A DNA stretch of 38,979 nucleotides, taken from Streptococcus mitis. GTDB lineage: Bacteria > Bacillota > Bacilli > Lactobacillales > Streptococcaceae. Where the stretch lies: positions 1 through 38,979 of the forward strand of contig NZ_NCVK01000011.1 in the NCBI RefSeq assembly GCF_002096845.1. The letters run 5' to 3'. How positions within the stretch are numbered: position 1 is the stretch's first letter; each line of letters starts with the position of its first letter. Below are positions 18,806 through 26,841 of the stretch, one piece after another. A model generated the notes under the pieces. That model did not search any database. It worked only from the letters and a program-made list of their open reading frames with translations, and had not been told where the DNA came from. A program made the position numbers and the translations under genes.

Positions 18806-19177
18806 ATGGCTCAATCACTTAACAAAACAGTGCTCCTCAATACGACAGGCACCTCCTACCTATCTATCGCTGGGAAAGTTGGGAAATTCCTTGTCGGAGA
18901 TCAGGCTTTGGAATTTTACCCCGATGTCAATGTTGAACAATTTATCCAGATTCCTTGGAGCCATATCAATCAGATTGGAGCCAATGTCACTGGTCGCAAA
19001 ATCAGTCGCCACTTCGAAGTCTTTACAGACAGAGGAAAATTCCTCTTTGCTTCAAAAGACTCAGGTGCTATTCTCAAAATTGCTCGTGAAAAACTGGGTA
19101 ATGATAAGGTCGTCAAACTTCCTACCCTGATTCAGACAATTAGCCAAAAATTTAAAAATCTATTTGCAAAAAAGTAG
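18806..19177 (+). CDS. DUF956 family protein (ManO-like)
   Basis: The 123-residue protein looks like DUF956/ManO: short, beta-rich, with the family-like segments TTGTSYLSIAGKVGKFLVGD, FIQIPWSHINQIGANV and GRKISRHFEVFTDRGKFLFA. No transmembrane segment or catalytic motif is apparent. Relatives are often encoded next to mannose-family PTS operons, where a regulatory role has been suggested; here there is no PTS gene. It starts 2 nt after the aspartate kinase stop and is probably co-transcribed. Its last codons contain the serS promoter. Function unknown. Confidence 0.75.
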   Translation: MAQSLNKTVLLNTTGTSYLSIAGKVGKFLVGDQALEFYPDVNVEQFIQIPWSHINQIGANVTGRKISRHFEVFTDRGKFLFASKDSGAILKIAREKLGNDKVVKLPTLIQTISQKFKNLFAKK

Positions 19178-19192
19178 AAACTTTAGTATAAT
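19164..19192 (+). promoter_or_regulatory. Promoter of the serS T-box transcript
   Basis: TTGCAA (19164-19169), a spacer of 17 nt and TATAAT (19187-19192). The -35 lies inside the end of the DUF956 coding region. Predicted start near 19199. Confidence 0.8.
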
Positions 19193-19198
19193 CATAGT

Positions 19199-19375
19199 AA
19201 CGGATAAGTAGGTTATCTTCTTCTTTCAGAAAGTCTGCGGGTGCTGCGAGCAGATAGGAGGGATAGGTGAAATTCTACCGTTAGTAACAATTACATACAC
19301 AATCAAGTGCACACCTGTGAAGTTGGATGGAACCGTGGCCCTGCCACTCCAACGCTTTGTCAGGTGTGCTTTTTT
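19199..19375 (+). ncRNA. Serine T-box leader
   Basis: The leader has a stem I region (19199-19285) with GGGTGCTGCGAGCAG and a candidate specifier TCT (Ser, 19274-19276). The T-box core TGGAACC (19328-19334) lies in the antiterminator 19322-19353, where GTTGGA pairs with TCCAAC and GTGG with CCAC. The competing terminator pairs GCACACCTG (19309-19317) with CAGGTGTGC (19361-19369), followed by TTTTTT. Uncharged tRNA-Ser is expected to stabilise the antiterminator and turn on serS. Confidence 0.92.
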
Positions 19376-19390
19376 CATAAAGGAGTTCTT

Positions 19391-20665
19391 ATGTTAGATA
19401 TCAAACGCATTCGTACAGACTTTGATGCTGTCGCAGAAAAATTAGCTACACGTGGTGTAGATGCTGCTATCTTAAACGAGATGAAAGAAATCGATGCTAA
19501 ACGTCGTGACATCTTGGTCAAGGTTGAAACTCTCAAGGCAGAACGTAACACAGTTTCTGCTGAGATTGCCCAAGCTAAGCGCAACAAGGAAAATGCAGAT
19601 GACAAGATTGCTGCCATGCAAAATCTATCTGCTGAGGTTAAAGCCTTGGATGCTGAATTGGCAGCAATCGATGCTAAATTAACAGAATTTACCACTACTC
19701 TTCCAAACATCCCTGCTGACAGCGTTCCTGTTGGAGCTGACGAAGATGACAATGTGGAAGTTCGCCGTTGGGGGACTCCACGAGAGTTTGACTTCGAGCC
19801 AAAAGCTCACTGGGACCTTGGTGAAGACCTTGATATCCTTGACTGGGAACGCGGTGGTAAGGTAACAGGCGCTCGCTTCCTCTTCTATAAAGGCCTCGGT
19901 GCTCGTTTGGAACGTGCTCTCTACAACTTTATGTTGGACGAACACGAAAAAGAAGGCTATACTGAAGTCATCACACCTTACATAGTCAACCACGATTCTA
20001 TGTTTGGTACTGGTCAATATCCAAAATTTAAGGAAGATACTTTTGAACTCAGCGACAGCAATTACGTTCTCATTCCAACCGCTGAAGTTCCTCTGACAAA
20101 CTACTACCGTGATGAAATCTTGGACGGCAAAGATCTTCCAATCTACTTCACCGCTATGAGTCCATCATTCCGTTCTGAGGCTGGTTCAGCTGGTCGTGAT
20201 ACTCGTGGCTTGATTCGTTTGCACCAATTTCACAAGGTTGAAATGGTTAAATTTGCCAAACCAGAAGAATCTTACGAAGAATTGGAAAAAATGACAGCCA
20301 ACGCTGAAAACATTCTTCAAAAACTTAACCTTCCATACCGTGTCGTTGCTCTCTCTACTGGAGATATGGGCTTCTCAGCTGCTAAAACTTACGACTTGGA
20401 AGTTTGGATTCCAGCACAAAATACCTACCGTGAAATCTCAAGCTGTTCAAACACAGAAGATTTCCAAGCCCGTCGTGCCCAAATCCGTTACCGTGATGAA
20501 GCAGACGGCAAGGTTAAATTGCTCCATACCTTGAATGGTTCTGGACTTGCAGTTGGACGTACAGTGGCTGCAATTCTTGAAAACTACCAAAATGCAGATG
20601 GTTCTGTAACCATCCCAGAAGCACTTCGTCCATACATGGGTGGAGCTGAAGTTATCAAACCATAA
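19391..20665 (+). CDS. serS: Seryl-tRNA synthetase
   Basis: Read from ATG 19391 the product is 424 residues and starts [19 protein letters not shown]. This start is set by AAAGGAG (19379-19385); an upstream in-frame ATG at 19307 lies inside the T-box terminator and is not credible. The N-terminal tRNA-binding coiled coil (about 28-105) is followed by the class II catalytic core, with motif 2 [20 protein letters not shown] and motif 3 [17 protein letters not shown]. It charges tRNA-Ser and its expression is tied to serine limitation through the leader. A terminator shared with the convergent transporter gene follows. Confidence 0.97.
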   Translation: MLDIKRIRTDFDAVAEKLATRGVDAAILNEMKEIDAKRRDILVKVETLKAERNTVSAEIAQAKRNKENADDKIAAMQNLSAEVKALDAELAAIDAKLTEFTTTLPNIPADSVPVGADEDDNVEVRRWGTPREFDFEPKAHWDLGEDLDILDWERGGKVTGARFLFYKGLGARLERALYNFMLDEHEKEGYTEVITPYIVNHDSMFGTGQYPKFKEDTFELSDSNYVLIPTAEVPLTNYYRDEILDGKDLPIYFTAMSPSFRSEAGSAGRDTRGLIRLHQFHKVEMVKFAKPEESYEELEKMTANAENILQKLNLPYRVVALSTGDMGFSAAKTYDLEVWIPAQNTYREISSCSNTEDFQARRAQIRYRDEADGKVKLLHTLNGSGLAVGRTVAAILENYQNADGSVTIPEALRPYMGGAEVIKP

Positions 20666-20670
20666 AAAAT

Positions 20671-20700
20671 AAGGTTTAGCTATTTCTAGCTAGACCTTTT
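20671..20700. terminator. Bidirectional terminator between serS and the TDT transporter gene
   Basis: AAGGTTTAGCT pairs with AGCTAGACCTT (one T-G wobble) around a 6-nt loop, with A and T runs on both sides. It overlaps the last codons of the convergent gene. Confidence 0.85.
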
Positions 20701-21589
20701 TTCGTAACCAAATTAGATAAGTACCTAATACAAAGAATAAAATAGTTAGGCATATAATAGTTTCAGCCAATACCAGATAATCCAGAAATGGAACTTTCAA
20801 GATTCCCTGAGCCATCTTGAGCGAGGTAGCTGTGATAATGGTTGGGAAAGTGAGGGCTGAGAAGGCTGGTTGAAAATCTTGTTTTAAAATATTGGGTAGG
20901 CGAGTCAAAACAAAGAAAAAGAAGGATTGGGAAGACAAAATCATGACAATCAAGACCCAATTCGGTAGGCTAGCTCCTCCAACTCGAACCAGGGAAGCCA
21001 AGAGCAGAGAGAAGGGAGCACAGTAGATCCCTTCCTGTCCAAGCATGGCTAGTGGGAGTGGATGTTTCTTTAAATCGCTATAAATAAGCGGGTAGAGATA
21101 GAAGGTCAAGAGAAAACCAAAACTCAAGGTCGCATAGGCAATCTCGATAATGCCTACCAGAGGATAGGTCAAGGCTGCTACTGCTATCCCCACATAAAGC
21201 ACCGTCCAGCTTGGAGTCGCATGAACCCTTCGACCTGGACAGGCAAACTTGATGGTGAAACCAGCAATCAAGGCCAAATCCAAGAGAAATGAAAACCACC
21301 AGAGACCCTGCGCTACTAAAGGAAGATGAGGGAAGACGCGAAAGACATAGGTAGATAAAATCATCCCAGCCATAGGAAAAGTGGCCATTCCTGACAAAAG
21401 AGGAGGCTTGGTCAATTCTTGCTTGGTTTCCTTCCAATTAAACAGATGCAAAATCAGAAAGTAAATCCATAAAACTAAACCTGATAAACTCAGTATATGT
21501 GACAGAACTGGCAACATATCTAAAACGAGATTTCCAGCTCCTGCCAAGCCTAGTAAACAACCTGAAAATACTAAGGGGAGTTTTTTCAT
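20690..21589 (-). CDS. TDT/SLAC1-family membrane transporter
   Basis: The 299-residue, strongly hydrophobic protein has about ten predicted membrane segments. It resembles the tellurite-resistance/dicarboxylate transporter (TDT, SLAC1-like) family, often labelled 'exfoliative toxin A/B' or 'voltage-dependent anion channel' in Gram-positive genomes. Family-like points are the N-terminal PLVFSGCLLGLAGAGNLV and the mid-protein Phe-rich helix VLIVMILSSQSFFFFVL. The substrate is unknown; anions such as nitrite, malate or chloride are transported by relatives. ATG 21589 (MKKLPL) is preferred since GGAGG lies just upstream; a TTG at 21601 would overlap that site. It has its own promoter and is not obviously linked to neighbours. 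Confidence 0.8.
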   Translation of the reverse strand: MKKLPLVFSGCLLGLAGAGNLVLDMLPVLSHILSLSGLVLWIYFLILHLFNWKETKQELTKPPLLSGMATFPMAGMILSTYVFRVFPHLPLVAQGLWWFSFLLDLALIAGFTIKFACPGRRVHATPSWTVLYVGIAVAALTYPLVGIIEIAYATLSFGFLLTFYLYPLIYSDLKKHPLPLAMLGQEGIYCAPFSLLLASLVRVGGASLPNWVLIVMILSSQSFFFFVLTRLPNILKQDFQPAFSALTFPTIITATSLKMAQGILKVPFLDYLVLAETIICLTILFFVLGTYLIWLRKKV

Positions 21590-21617
21590 CCTAACCTCCA
21601 ATAATCATGTTAATTTC

Positions 21618-21628
21618 AGTATAGCATA
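21618..21628 (-). promoter_or_regulatory. Extended -10 promoter of the TDT transporter gene
   Basis: Minus-strand TATGCTATACT is a complete extended -10 (TATACT at 21618-21623), 28 nt before the start codon. The -35 region has no clear match. Confidence 0.7.
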
Positions 21629-21650
21629 AAAGCGCTTAAATGAGGACTTA

Positions 21651-21686
21651 AAAAAACGAAGTTGAAAATTCAAACTTCGTTTTTTC
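21651..21686. terminator. Terminator after the acyl-CoA-dehydrogenase-like gene
   Basis: AAAAAACGAAGTT and its exact complement enclose a short loop, a perfect 13-bp stem with flanking A and T tracts that suits termination in the minus direction just after the stop at 21693. Confidence 0.88.
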
Positions 21687-21692
21687 TACTTT

Positions 21693-22757
21693 TTAACTCC
21701 TTGCTAAGATATGGCGCAACTGAACAGCGCTTGGAGAAACAATTGGAAGAAATGCTCCTTCATTCCATCGACGGATAAATCCAGATGTTGATTTACTAAA
21801 GTAGCCTCTACTACCACCTGCTTGTAACTCTAATAGAAGACTCTGAGCAACAACATCCACAATGTCTATTCTTAACTGAAAGAGTTCACGCGGATTGGTA
21901 ACAAAATAGGACCTGTCAGACAAACCTTGATAAAGCTCTCGGCGAATAGCCTCTAACTGCTCAACCTGATGTTTCCATTCATCTGTTAATACACTGCGTT
22001 TCCCCAATTCTTTTTCTACTTCTGATAGAGAACGTTCAGCTAAACCAAAAGCTAGACCAATTTGGTAGCCTAAAAAAGCAGGACGATTTTGTGCTAAAAA
22101 TTGATGAGCATCTTTGGATAGAATCCATTCCTCTTTCAAAAGAACCTTATTAAAAGTCAGAGCAGCCGTATTTCCTCCTTGAAGAGAAACAAATTCTAAG
22201 TCTTCAGAACGACTAAAATTCTCTGCGTCCGATGGTACAGCCACCACATAACTTGTACTTGGATCATCTGGAAAACCTGCCACAAAAATAGTTAAGAATT
22301 GATCTCTTCGAGCATTCGTGACCCATGGTAGTCGCCCTTTTAGATACAATTGTCCATTTTCTTCAATAATCCGAACATTCAGTTCTTCTAGGTCAGATAG
22401 ATATTTGACAGCATTGGACAAGGCAGTGGCACCTGCATATTCTCCAGACAAGAGTTTTTCCAGATAGGTTTCCTTAAAATAGGAGTTATCTGTATGGAGA
22501 ATATTATCAATTAGAGTGCGTTGTCCCCATGAAATAAAAGAAGCTGTTAAGGAATGTTGCGCGAGCTCTGCAAGGATATCAATGACATCTTGGTCACTTC
22601 CGCCTGAACCTCCGAGAGATTCTGAAATTCCTACACGAAAGGCTCCCTCTGCTGCAATTTTCTCAATCAGCCGCTCTCCAGCTTGACAAGATTGTTTGTC
22701 GATTTCATCAGCATGCTGGTCCAACCAGCTCAAAAATTCTTCTGAAAAAAATCCCAT
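21693..22757 (-). CDS. Acyl-CoA-dehydrogenase-family flavoprotein
   Basis: The 354-residue protein has the acyl-CoA dehydrogenase fold pattern: an N-terminal helical domain with VGISESLGGSGGSDQDVI and AELAQHSLTASFISWG, a middle beta domain around GRLPWVTNARRDQFLTIFVAG with a LEFVSLQGGNTAALTFNKVLL strand region, and a C-terminal helical bundle. It is shorter than typical degradative enzymes (about 380). Streptococci lack beta-oxidation, and relatives of this type also include flavin-dependent monooxygenases of the DszC kind, so the substrate is unknown. It follows the AhpD-like gene after 14 nt with its own AGGAGG and is probably co-transcribed with it. The functional pairing is inference. Confidence 0.75.
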   Translation of the reverse strand: MGFFSEEFLSWLDQHADEIDKQSCQAGERLIEKIAAEGAFRVGISESLGGSGGSDQDVIDILAELAQHSLTASFISWGQRTLIDNILHTDNSYFKETYLEKLLSGEYAGATALSNAVKYLSDLEELNVRIIEENGQLYLKGRLPWVTNARRDQFLTIFVAGFPDDPSTSYVVAVPSDAENFSRSEDLEFVSLQGGNTAALTFNKVLLKEEWILSKDAHQFLAQNRPAFLGYQIGLAFGLAERSLSEVEKELGKRSVLTDEWKHQVEQLEAIRRELYQGLSDRSYFVTNPRELFQLRIDIVDVVAQSLLLELQAGGSRGYFSKSTSGFIRRWNEGAFLPIVSPSAVQLRHILARS

Positions 22758-22771
22758 AGTCTTTCCTCCTT

Positions 22772-23320
22772 TTAAGCATAAGGTTGCAATTCTGGGTTAA
22801 TGGGTGTATTGGCTAGATTGTTGGCATAGTTACAAAGACTTGCTAGGCTGACACCAAGAACCACATCCAAGGCATTTTGTTGGGTGTATCCAGCTTCTAG
22901 AAACTCAGCCAAGGCTTCATCTCCTACACGACCCTTGGTATTGATGACGGCCAAGGTAAACTTAGCTAGGGTGTCCAATTTAGGATCTGTTTCAATCGGA
23001 GTACGATTGCGGAGGGCTTGAAGCAGATCATCATTCATCTGGATTTGTTTAATTGAAAAGGCTGTGTGACCTGCGACGCAGAAGGCACAACCATTAGTTA
23101 CGGCTGCCGTGATTTGCACCACTTCACGCTCAACAGGTGTCAGACTATTGCGACGGTTGATAGCTCCGACAGTTCTGTAGGCTTCTAGGGCAGTAGGTGC
23201 ATTAGCCAAGAGTCCGATTAGATTGGGAATAAAGCCATTGTTGTCTTTTTCTACTGTTTCAAGAACTTCTTTCACTTCTGCTGGTGCTGATTCTACTGTA
23301 TGGATTGTAAATGTTGTCAT
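22772..23320 (-). CDS. Carboxymuconolactone decarboxylase/AhpD-like protein
   Basis: The 182-residue all-helical protein has the CMD/AhpD signature GCAFCVAGHTAF with the CxxC redox pair and nearby histidine. AhpD-type proteins act as disulfide-reducing peroxidase partners; others in the family have unknown redox roles. The likely start is ATG 23320 (MTTFTIH), 7 nt after AGAGG; an ATG at 23323 is also possible, but the upstream ATG (MKRGF) would contain the ribosome site. It is the first gene of a two-gene unit with the flavoprotein downstream. AT-rich upstream DNA (23339-23423) includes the partial palindrome ATACACGGTAT, but I see no convincing promoter assignment. Confidence 0.8.
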   Translation of the reverse strand: MTTFTIHTVESAPAEVKEVLETVEKDNNGFIPNLIGLLANAPTALEAYRTVGAINRRNSLTPVEREVVQITAAVTNGCAFCVAGHTAFSIKQIQMNDDLLQALRNRTPIETDPKLDTLAKFTLAVINTKGRVGDEALAEFLEAGYTQQNALDVVLGVSLASLCNYANNLANTPINPELQPYA

Positions 23321-23423
23321 CATAAAACCTCTTTTCATTTTCTTGAAACCTAGTCTATCACAGATTCTATACCGTGTATAATATATATTTTAAATTACAC
23401 TGATAGAAATTTTTTATGAAAGC

Positions 23424-23450
23424 AAAAAAATCACACGAGCTGTGTGATTT
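23424..23450 (-). terminator. Terminator after the Na+/alanine symporter gene
   Basis: Minus-strand AAATCACAC pairs with GTGTGATTT around a 5-nt loop, followed by a T run (23424-23430). It is 3 nt after the symporter stop codon. Confidence 0.9.
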
Positions 23451-23452
23451 CA

Positions 23453-24775
23453 TTATTTGTCAAAATACTTTTTAGTTTCAGCAATAACAACTGGTGATAA
23501 AACTAAGAGGGCAATCAAGTTTGGCAGAGCCATCAAGGCGTTGACAATATCTGCGATAATCCAAACCATATCCAACTCGATAAATCCTCCCAGCAAGACC
23601 ATGAGCACAAAAATCACACGGTAGAGCCAGATAAAACGAACCCCAAAGAGAAACTCGAAACAACGTTCTCCGTAATAGTTCCAACCTAGAATCGTTGTAA
23701 AGGCAAAGAGAACAAGGAAGATTGTTAAGAGGGCAGGTCCAAAGTGTGAAAAGACTGTTGAGAAGGCTGACTGAGTCAAGGCAACTCCATTCAAATTACC
23801 ACTCCAAACACCAGTTACCAAGATGGTCAAACCAGTCAGGGTACAGATAATGAGAGTATCAATAAAGGTCCCTGTCATGGAAATCAAACCTTGCTCTACT
23901 GGTTCGTTTGTCTTAGCTGCAGCTGCTGCAATGGGAGCAGAACCCAGACCAGATTCGTTCGAGAAAACACCTCGCGCTACACCATTTTGAATAGCCATCC
24001 GAATGCTAGCACCGGCAAATCCACCTACCGCAGCAACCGGACTAAAAGCGGATGTCAAGATTAAAGCGATTGTAGCAGGGATTTTCTCGATATTAAAGAA
24101 AATAACTGTAAGAGTTCCCAAAATATAAATAATAGCCATAAAAGGAACAACAGTAGTTGAAACCTTAGAAATGGACTTGAGGCCGCCAAAGACTGCAGTT
24201 GCTACGAATACAGACAAAACGAGAGCGGTGATTGCTGGCGAAATAGTCGTCGTATTTTGGATAGATTCTGTAATCGAGTTGACTTGGGTGAAGGTTCCGA
24301 TTCCCAACAAAGCTACTAGCACACCTGCCAGAGCAAAAAAGATAGCAAGTGGTCGCCACTTTTCTCCCATCCCTAGAAGAATATAGTGCATAGGACCTCC
24401 CGCTACTGCACCATGATCATCCTTGGTACGGTATTTGATAGCTAGTAGTCCTTCCGCATACTTGGTAGCCATCCCAAAGAAAGCAGCCATCCACATCCAA
24501 AAGAGGGCTCCTGGGCCACCGACCTTGATAGCCGTCGCGACTCCGATAATATTTCCCGTACCAACTGTAGCTGCGAGGGCTGTACACAAGGCCGCAAAGC
24601 TGGATACATCACCATGCCCCTTGTCCTTAGTAAAAATAAGCTGGAAGGCCTTAGGCAAACGCAAAACCTGTAAGAGACCTAGACGGGCAGTTAGGTAAAT
24701 CCCTGTTCCGACCAAGAGAATCAAGAGGGGTGGGCCCCAAGCAAAAGCATCAATTGATTTAAGCAATTCTAACAT
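23453..24775 (-). CDS. Sodium:alanine symporter family (AGCS) transporter
   Basis: The 440-residue polytopic membrane protein matches the AGCS (AlsT/DagA) family: GTGIYLTARLGLLQV near the N-terminus, ALAATVGTGNIIGVATAI, FWMWMAAFFGMATKYAEG and GVFSNESGLGSAPIAAAAAK are all diagnostic. These carriers take up alanine or glycine with Na+. The leader carries a glycine riboswitch and terminator, so glycine is a probable physiological substrate or signal. The upstream neighbour on the same strand is the lipoprotein gene 380 nt away, but the symporter has its own strong promoter. It is full length with no visible disruption. Confidence 0.94.
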   Translation of the reverse strand: MLELLKSIDAFAWGPPLLILLVGTGIYLTARLGLLQVLRLPKAFQLIFTKDKGHGDVSSFAALCTALAATVGTGNIIGVATAIKVGGPGALFWMWMAAFFGMATKYAEGLLAIKYRTKDDHGAVAGGPMHYILLGMGEKWRPLAIFFALAGVLVALLGIGTFTQVNSITESIQNTTTISPAITALVLSVFVATAVFGGLKSISKVSTTVVPFMAIIYILGTLTVIFFNIEKIPATIALILTSAFSPVAAVGGFAGASIRMAIQNGVARGVFSNESGLGSAPIAAAAAKTNEPVEQGLISMTGTFIDTLIICTLTGLTILVTGVWSGNLNGVALTQSAFSTVFSHFGPALLTIFLVLFAFTTILGWNYYGERCFEFLFGVRFIWLYRVIFVLMVLLGGFIELDMVWIIADIVNALMALPNLIALLVLSPVVIAETKKYFDK

Positions 24776-24800
24776 TTCCTTCTCCTATCTTTTCAACCCC

Positions 24801-24834
24801 AAAAGAAAGAGCACATGCAAGATACATGTACTCT
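24801..24834 (-). terminator. Riboswitch-controlled terminator in symporter leader
   Basis: Minus-strand GAGTACATG pairs with CATGTGCTC (one T-G wobble) around a 7-nt loop, then TTTCTTTT. It lies between the glycine aptamer and the symporter gene and is the presumed expression platform. Confidence 0.85.
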
Positions 24835-24859
24835 GGAATGCTTAGATAAATGCTAAAAA

Positions 24860-24960
24860 GCGGTCTATCCTAGCTCTGTCCTTTTACCTGAGAGTTTGAG
24901 CAGTTGCCTGCCTTGCCCCTTCGGTGCCTTTACGGTCTCTCCAGAGTTCCGTCCATTTAC
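24860..24960 (-). ncRNA. Glycine riboswitch (single aptamer)
   Basis: The minus strand reads GGACGGAACTCTGGAGAGAC, then GGCACCGAAGGGGCAAG, then CTCTCAGGTAAAAGGACAGAG, the conserved segments of the glycine aptamer in order. Only one complete aptamer is seen, as reported for streptococcal leaders before AGCS genes. The sequence 24940-24947 is exactly complementary in RNA to 24831-24838 at the foot of the terminator, giving an alternative pairing. Confidence 0.93.
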
Positions 24961-25030
24961 AGTCATGGAAAATCAAACGATTCGCCACTTCTATTAAACT
25001 TCATTCGGTGTTGGTATTTAATTGATTCTT

Positions 25031-25059
25031 ATTTTACAAAAAATGTTGGCTTTTGTCAA
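25031..25059 (-). promoter_or_regulatory. Promoter of the glycine-riboswitch transcript
   Basis: TTGACA (25054-25059), a spacer of exactly 17 nt and TAAAAT (25031-25036) on the minus strand. Predicted start near 25024 gives a leader of about 250 nt. The stretch from 25060 to 25154, up to the lipoprotein stop, holds no gene I can see. Confidence 0.85.
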
Positions 25060-25154
25060 TGGATTTTGGGAAAATCTTATTTGACTCGGTAAAAGAAAGA
25101 CTGGCCATTCCCATGTGCGTGAAGTGCTATTAATTAAATGAATCTATTTCACTT

Positions 25155-26702
25155 CTAGTCTACACGATATAAGAATTGTTCTGGTTTATTATGTACTGGA
25201 AATGAAGCACGATAGAGAATTCTATCTTTACTAATATCCGAAGCGTCTGATATTAATCCATCCATTGATGTCTCATCAGGTATTCTAACACCTGCTGGTA
25301 TGAATTGAATAAAGACTCCAAAAGATGGACCTGAGTAGCGAGCTCGTAAAAAATCATTGACTATTTCTGATTCTGCAAGGTCAACTTTAAATTTCTCTGG
25401 CGCTATCAAGCCATCTTTACTAAAGACTAAGTCTTCTCCTCCATGACCATTACTCCATTTTCCCTCAATACTAGAGAAATCTCCATTTTTTATGGCATTT
25501 ATATCCATTTTCCCAGAAGTATTTTGATTTGATGAAGATGCTGTTGCAGCAAATTTTTCTGTTACAGATTTCCAAGTCAGACTAGATAGATTCATTCGAG
25601 CACCAGGACTGACTTCATCCTCTGTCTTAGCTTCTTTAACCTTCTCTAGTTTGTCCCCACTACTATTCAACTTCCAAATGGTATGAATGGTCTGTGGATC
25701 TCCTGCGAACGGATTCCACTGGGTATAGAGATTACCATTTTCTAATAGATAGGCCTTAAAGCGTGTTCCAAGCATCTGCATTTTATTTTCAGCATTGGTG
25801 AGGCGAATAACTTTCTGATCTTTGAGTGTAAAAATATCTAAAATCTCACTACCATTTTTCGAAGAGACAATCAATTCATCAATACCATTTTTATCCATAT
25901 CAACCATTGCATAGGTAAAAGCTTGACTGCGTTCTGCCATCCCTGCATAGATATTAGCAGTTGGATTGATAGTATCCTTAACTTCTGATTTATGGTCTAG
26001 AAGAAATTCATAATCCTTCAAAATGCTATTATAAGGACTGTAATCTGCACTTGACTTCCCCTTATCTGCACTTGCCCCTCCAGGAATCTTATCTGAAACA
26101 GATTTCCAGCTTAAAGTCTCCAGAGAAATGGGAGAACCGACCCCAAGATCTGCTAGTTCTTGATCTTCCTTAGCCTTTACCAAAGACTGCCCATCTTCAC
26201 TAAATTGGTAGTGAGCATAGATGTGACTCGTTGCTGTACCAGCCCCACGATAGAGCAGAGAATTGTCTGGCAAGATACCGACCGTCATTCTCTCACCAAT
26301 CTGGTCTAAACGATTTTCTTGATTGGTCAAACGAATCACCTTTTCGTCTTTCAGCGTACGAATATCAAGTAAACTCTTTTCGCCACTCTTCATTTCAAGA
26401 GCAAGTAAAAGTTCATCGACTCCATCATTATTCAAATCCGTCTTGTGGTAAACCACATCTGTATAAAAGCCTTGAGAAGACTTTACTTGACTAGCTAGGG
26501 AATTGACATCCATGCCTGTCGCCCAGGTACCTTTCGCTGCTTTTTCATAGTCATCCAAAACCTTATTATAGTAACTGTAGTCTATCTCTGGACTTGCTAC
26601 TTCCTCGGATGCTGGTTCCGCGCTTTTGTTCCAAGGTAAATACTGACAGCCTCCTAGAACTAGTGTCAGTAAAAGTGTTGTGGCTAATAAAAACTTTTTC
26701 AT
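25155..26702 (-). CDS. Lipoprotein with duplicated EF-hand-like module and C-terminal DUF6287-like domain
   Basis: The 515-residue protein begins MKKFLLATTLLLTLVLGGCQ, a lipoprotein signal with lipobox LGGC and predicted lipidated Cys19. Two homologous modules follow at about 45-205 and 215-385. Each starts with YSxYNxxLxDYE, contains an EF-hand-like acidic loop (DLNNDGVDELLLA; DMDKNGIDELIVS), then DI.TLKD.KVIRLTN.EN, and ends in LxWKSV. A C-terminal region from about 400 (MDINAIKNGDFSSIEGKW) resembles the DUF6287 domain of streptococcal lipoproteins. It should be on the outer face of the membrane. Calcium binding is suggested only by the loops. It lies downstream of two choline-binding protein genes on the same strand. 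Function unknown. Confidence 0.82.
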   Translation of the reverse strand: MKKFLLATTLLLTLVLGGCQYLPWNKSAEPASEEVASPEIDYSYYNKVLDDYEKAAKGTWATGMDVNSLASQVKSSQGFYTDVVYHKTDLNNDGVDELLLALEMKSGEKSLLDIRTLKDEKVIRLTNQENRLDQIGERMTVGILPDNSLLYRGAGTATSHIYAHYQFSEDGQSLVKAKEDQELADLGVGSPISLETLSWKSVSDKIPGGASADKGKSSADYSPYNSILKDYEFLLDHKSEVKDTINPTANIYAGMAERSQAFTYAMVDMDKNGIDELIVSSKNGSEILDIFTLKDQKVIRLTNAENKMQMLGTRFKAYLLENGNLYTQWNPFAGDPQTIHTIWKLNSSGDKLEKVKEAKTEDEVSPGARMNLSSLTWKSVTEKFAATASSSNQNTSGKMDINAIKNGDFSSIEGKWSNGHGGEDLVFSKDGLIAPEKFKVDLAESEIVNDFLRARYSGPSFGVFIQFIPAGVRIPDETSMDGLISDASDISKDRILYRASFPVHNKPEQFLYRVD

Positions 26703-26720
26703 ATTACTCCTTTATCTAAG

Positions 26721-26752
26721 AGAAAGGAACCAGCATGTGCCAATTCCTTTCT
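26721..26752. terminator. Hairpin between the second choline-binding gene and the lipoprotein gene
   Basis: AGAAAGGAA pairs with TTCCTTTCT (9 bp), extended by five further, partly wobble, pairs around a 4-nt loop. The U-rich side (ATATTTTTATTT) is on the plus strand, so in the minus direction it is a weak terminator or an mRNA-processing hairpin. The rest of 26703-26841 is AT-rich, with TATAAT at 26812-26817 as a possible lipoprotein -10. Confidence 0.5.
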
Positions 26753-26841
26753 ATATTTTTATTTGATCAAAATGTTACCTATTCGCAAATTGTTTCTATT
26801 TCTATTTATTTATTATAAGCCATTTCTCACAAGCTATCATT

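Noticed and set aside
19307..19390. An N-terminal extension of SerS ([11 protein letters not shown]...)
   Set aside because: It reads through the T-box antiterminator and terminator and lacks a Shine-Dalgarno; ATG 19391 has a strong one and gives the family length.
24776..25030. Tandem (two-aptamer) glycine riboswitch
   Set aside because: Only one full set of conserved segments is present; the remaining leader holds the switch pairing and terminator.
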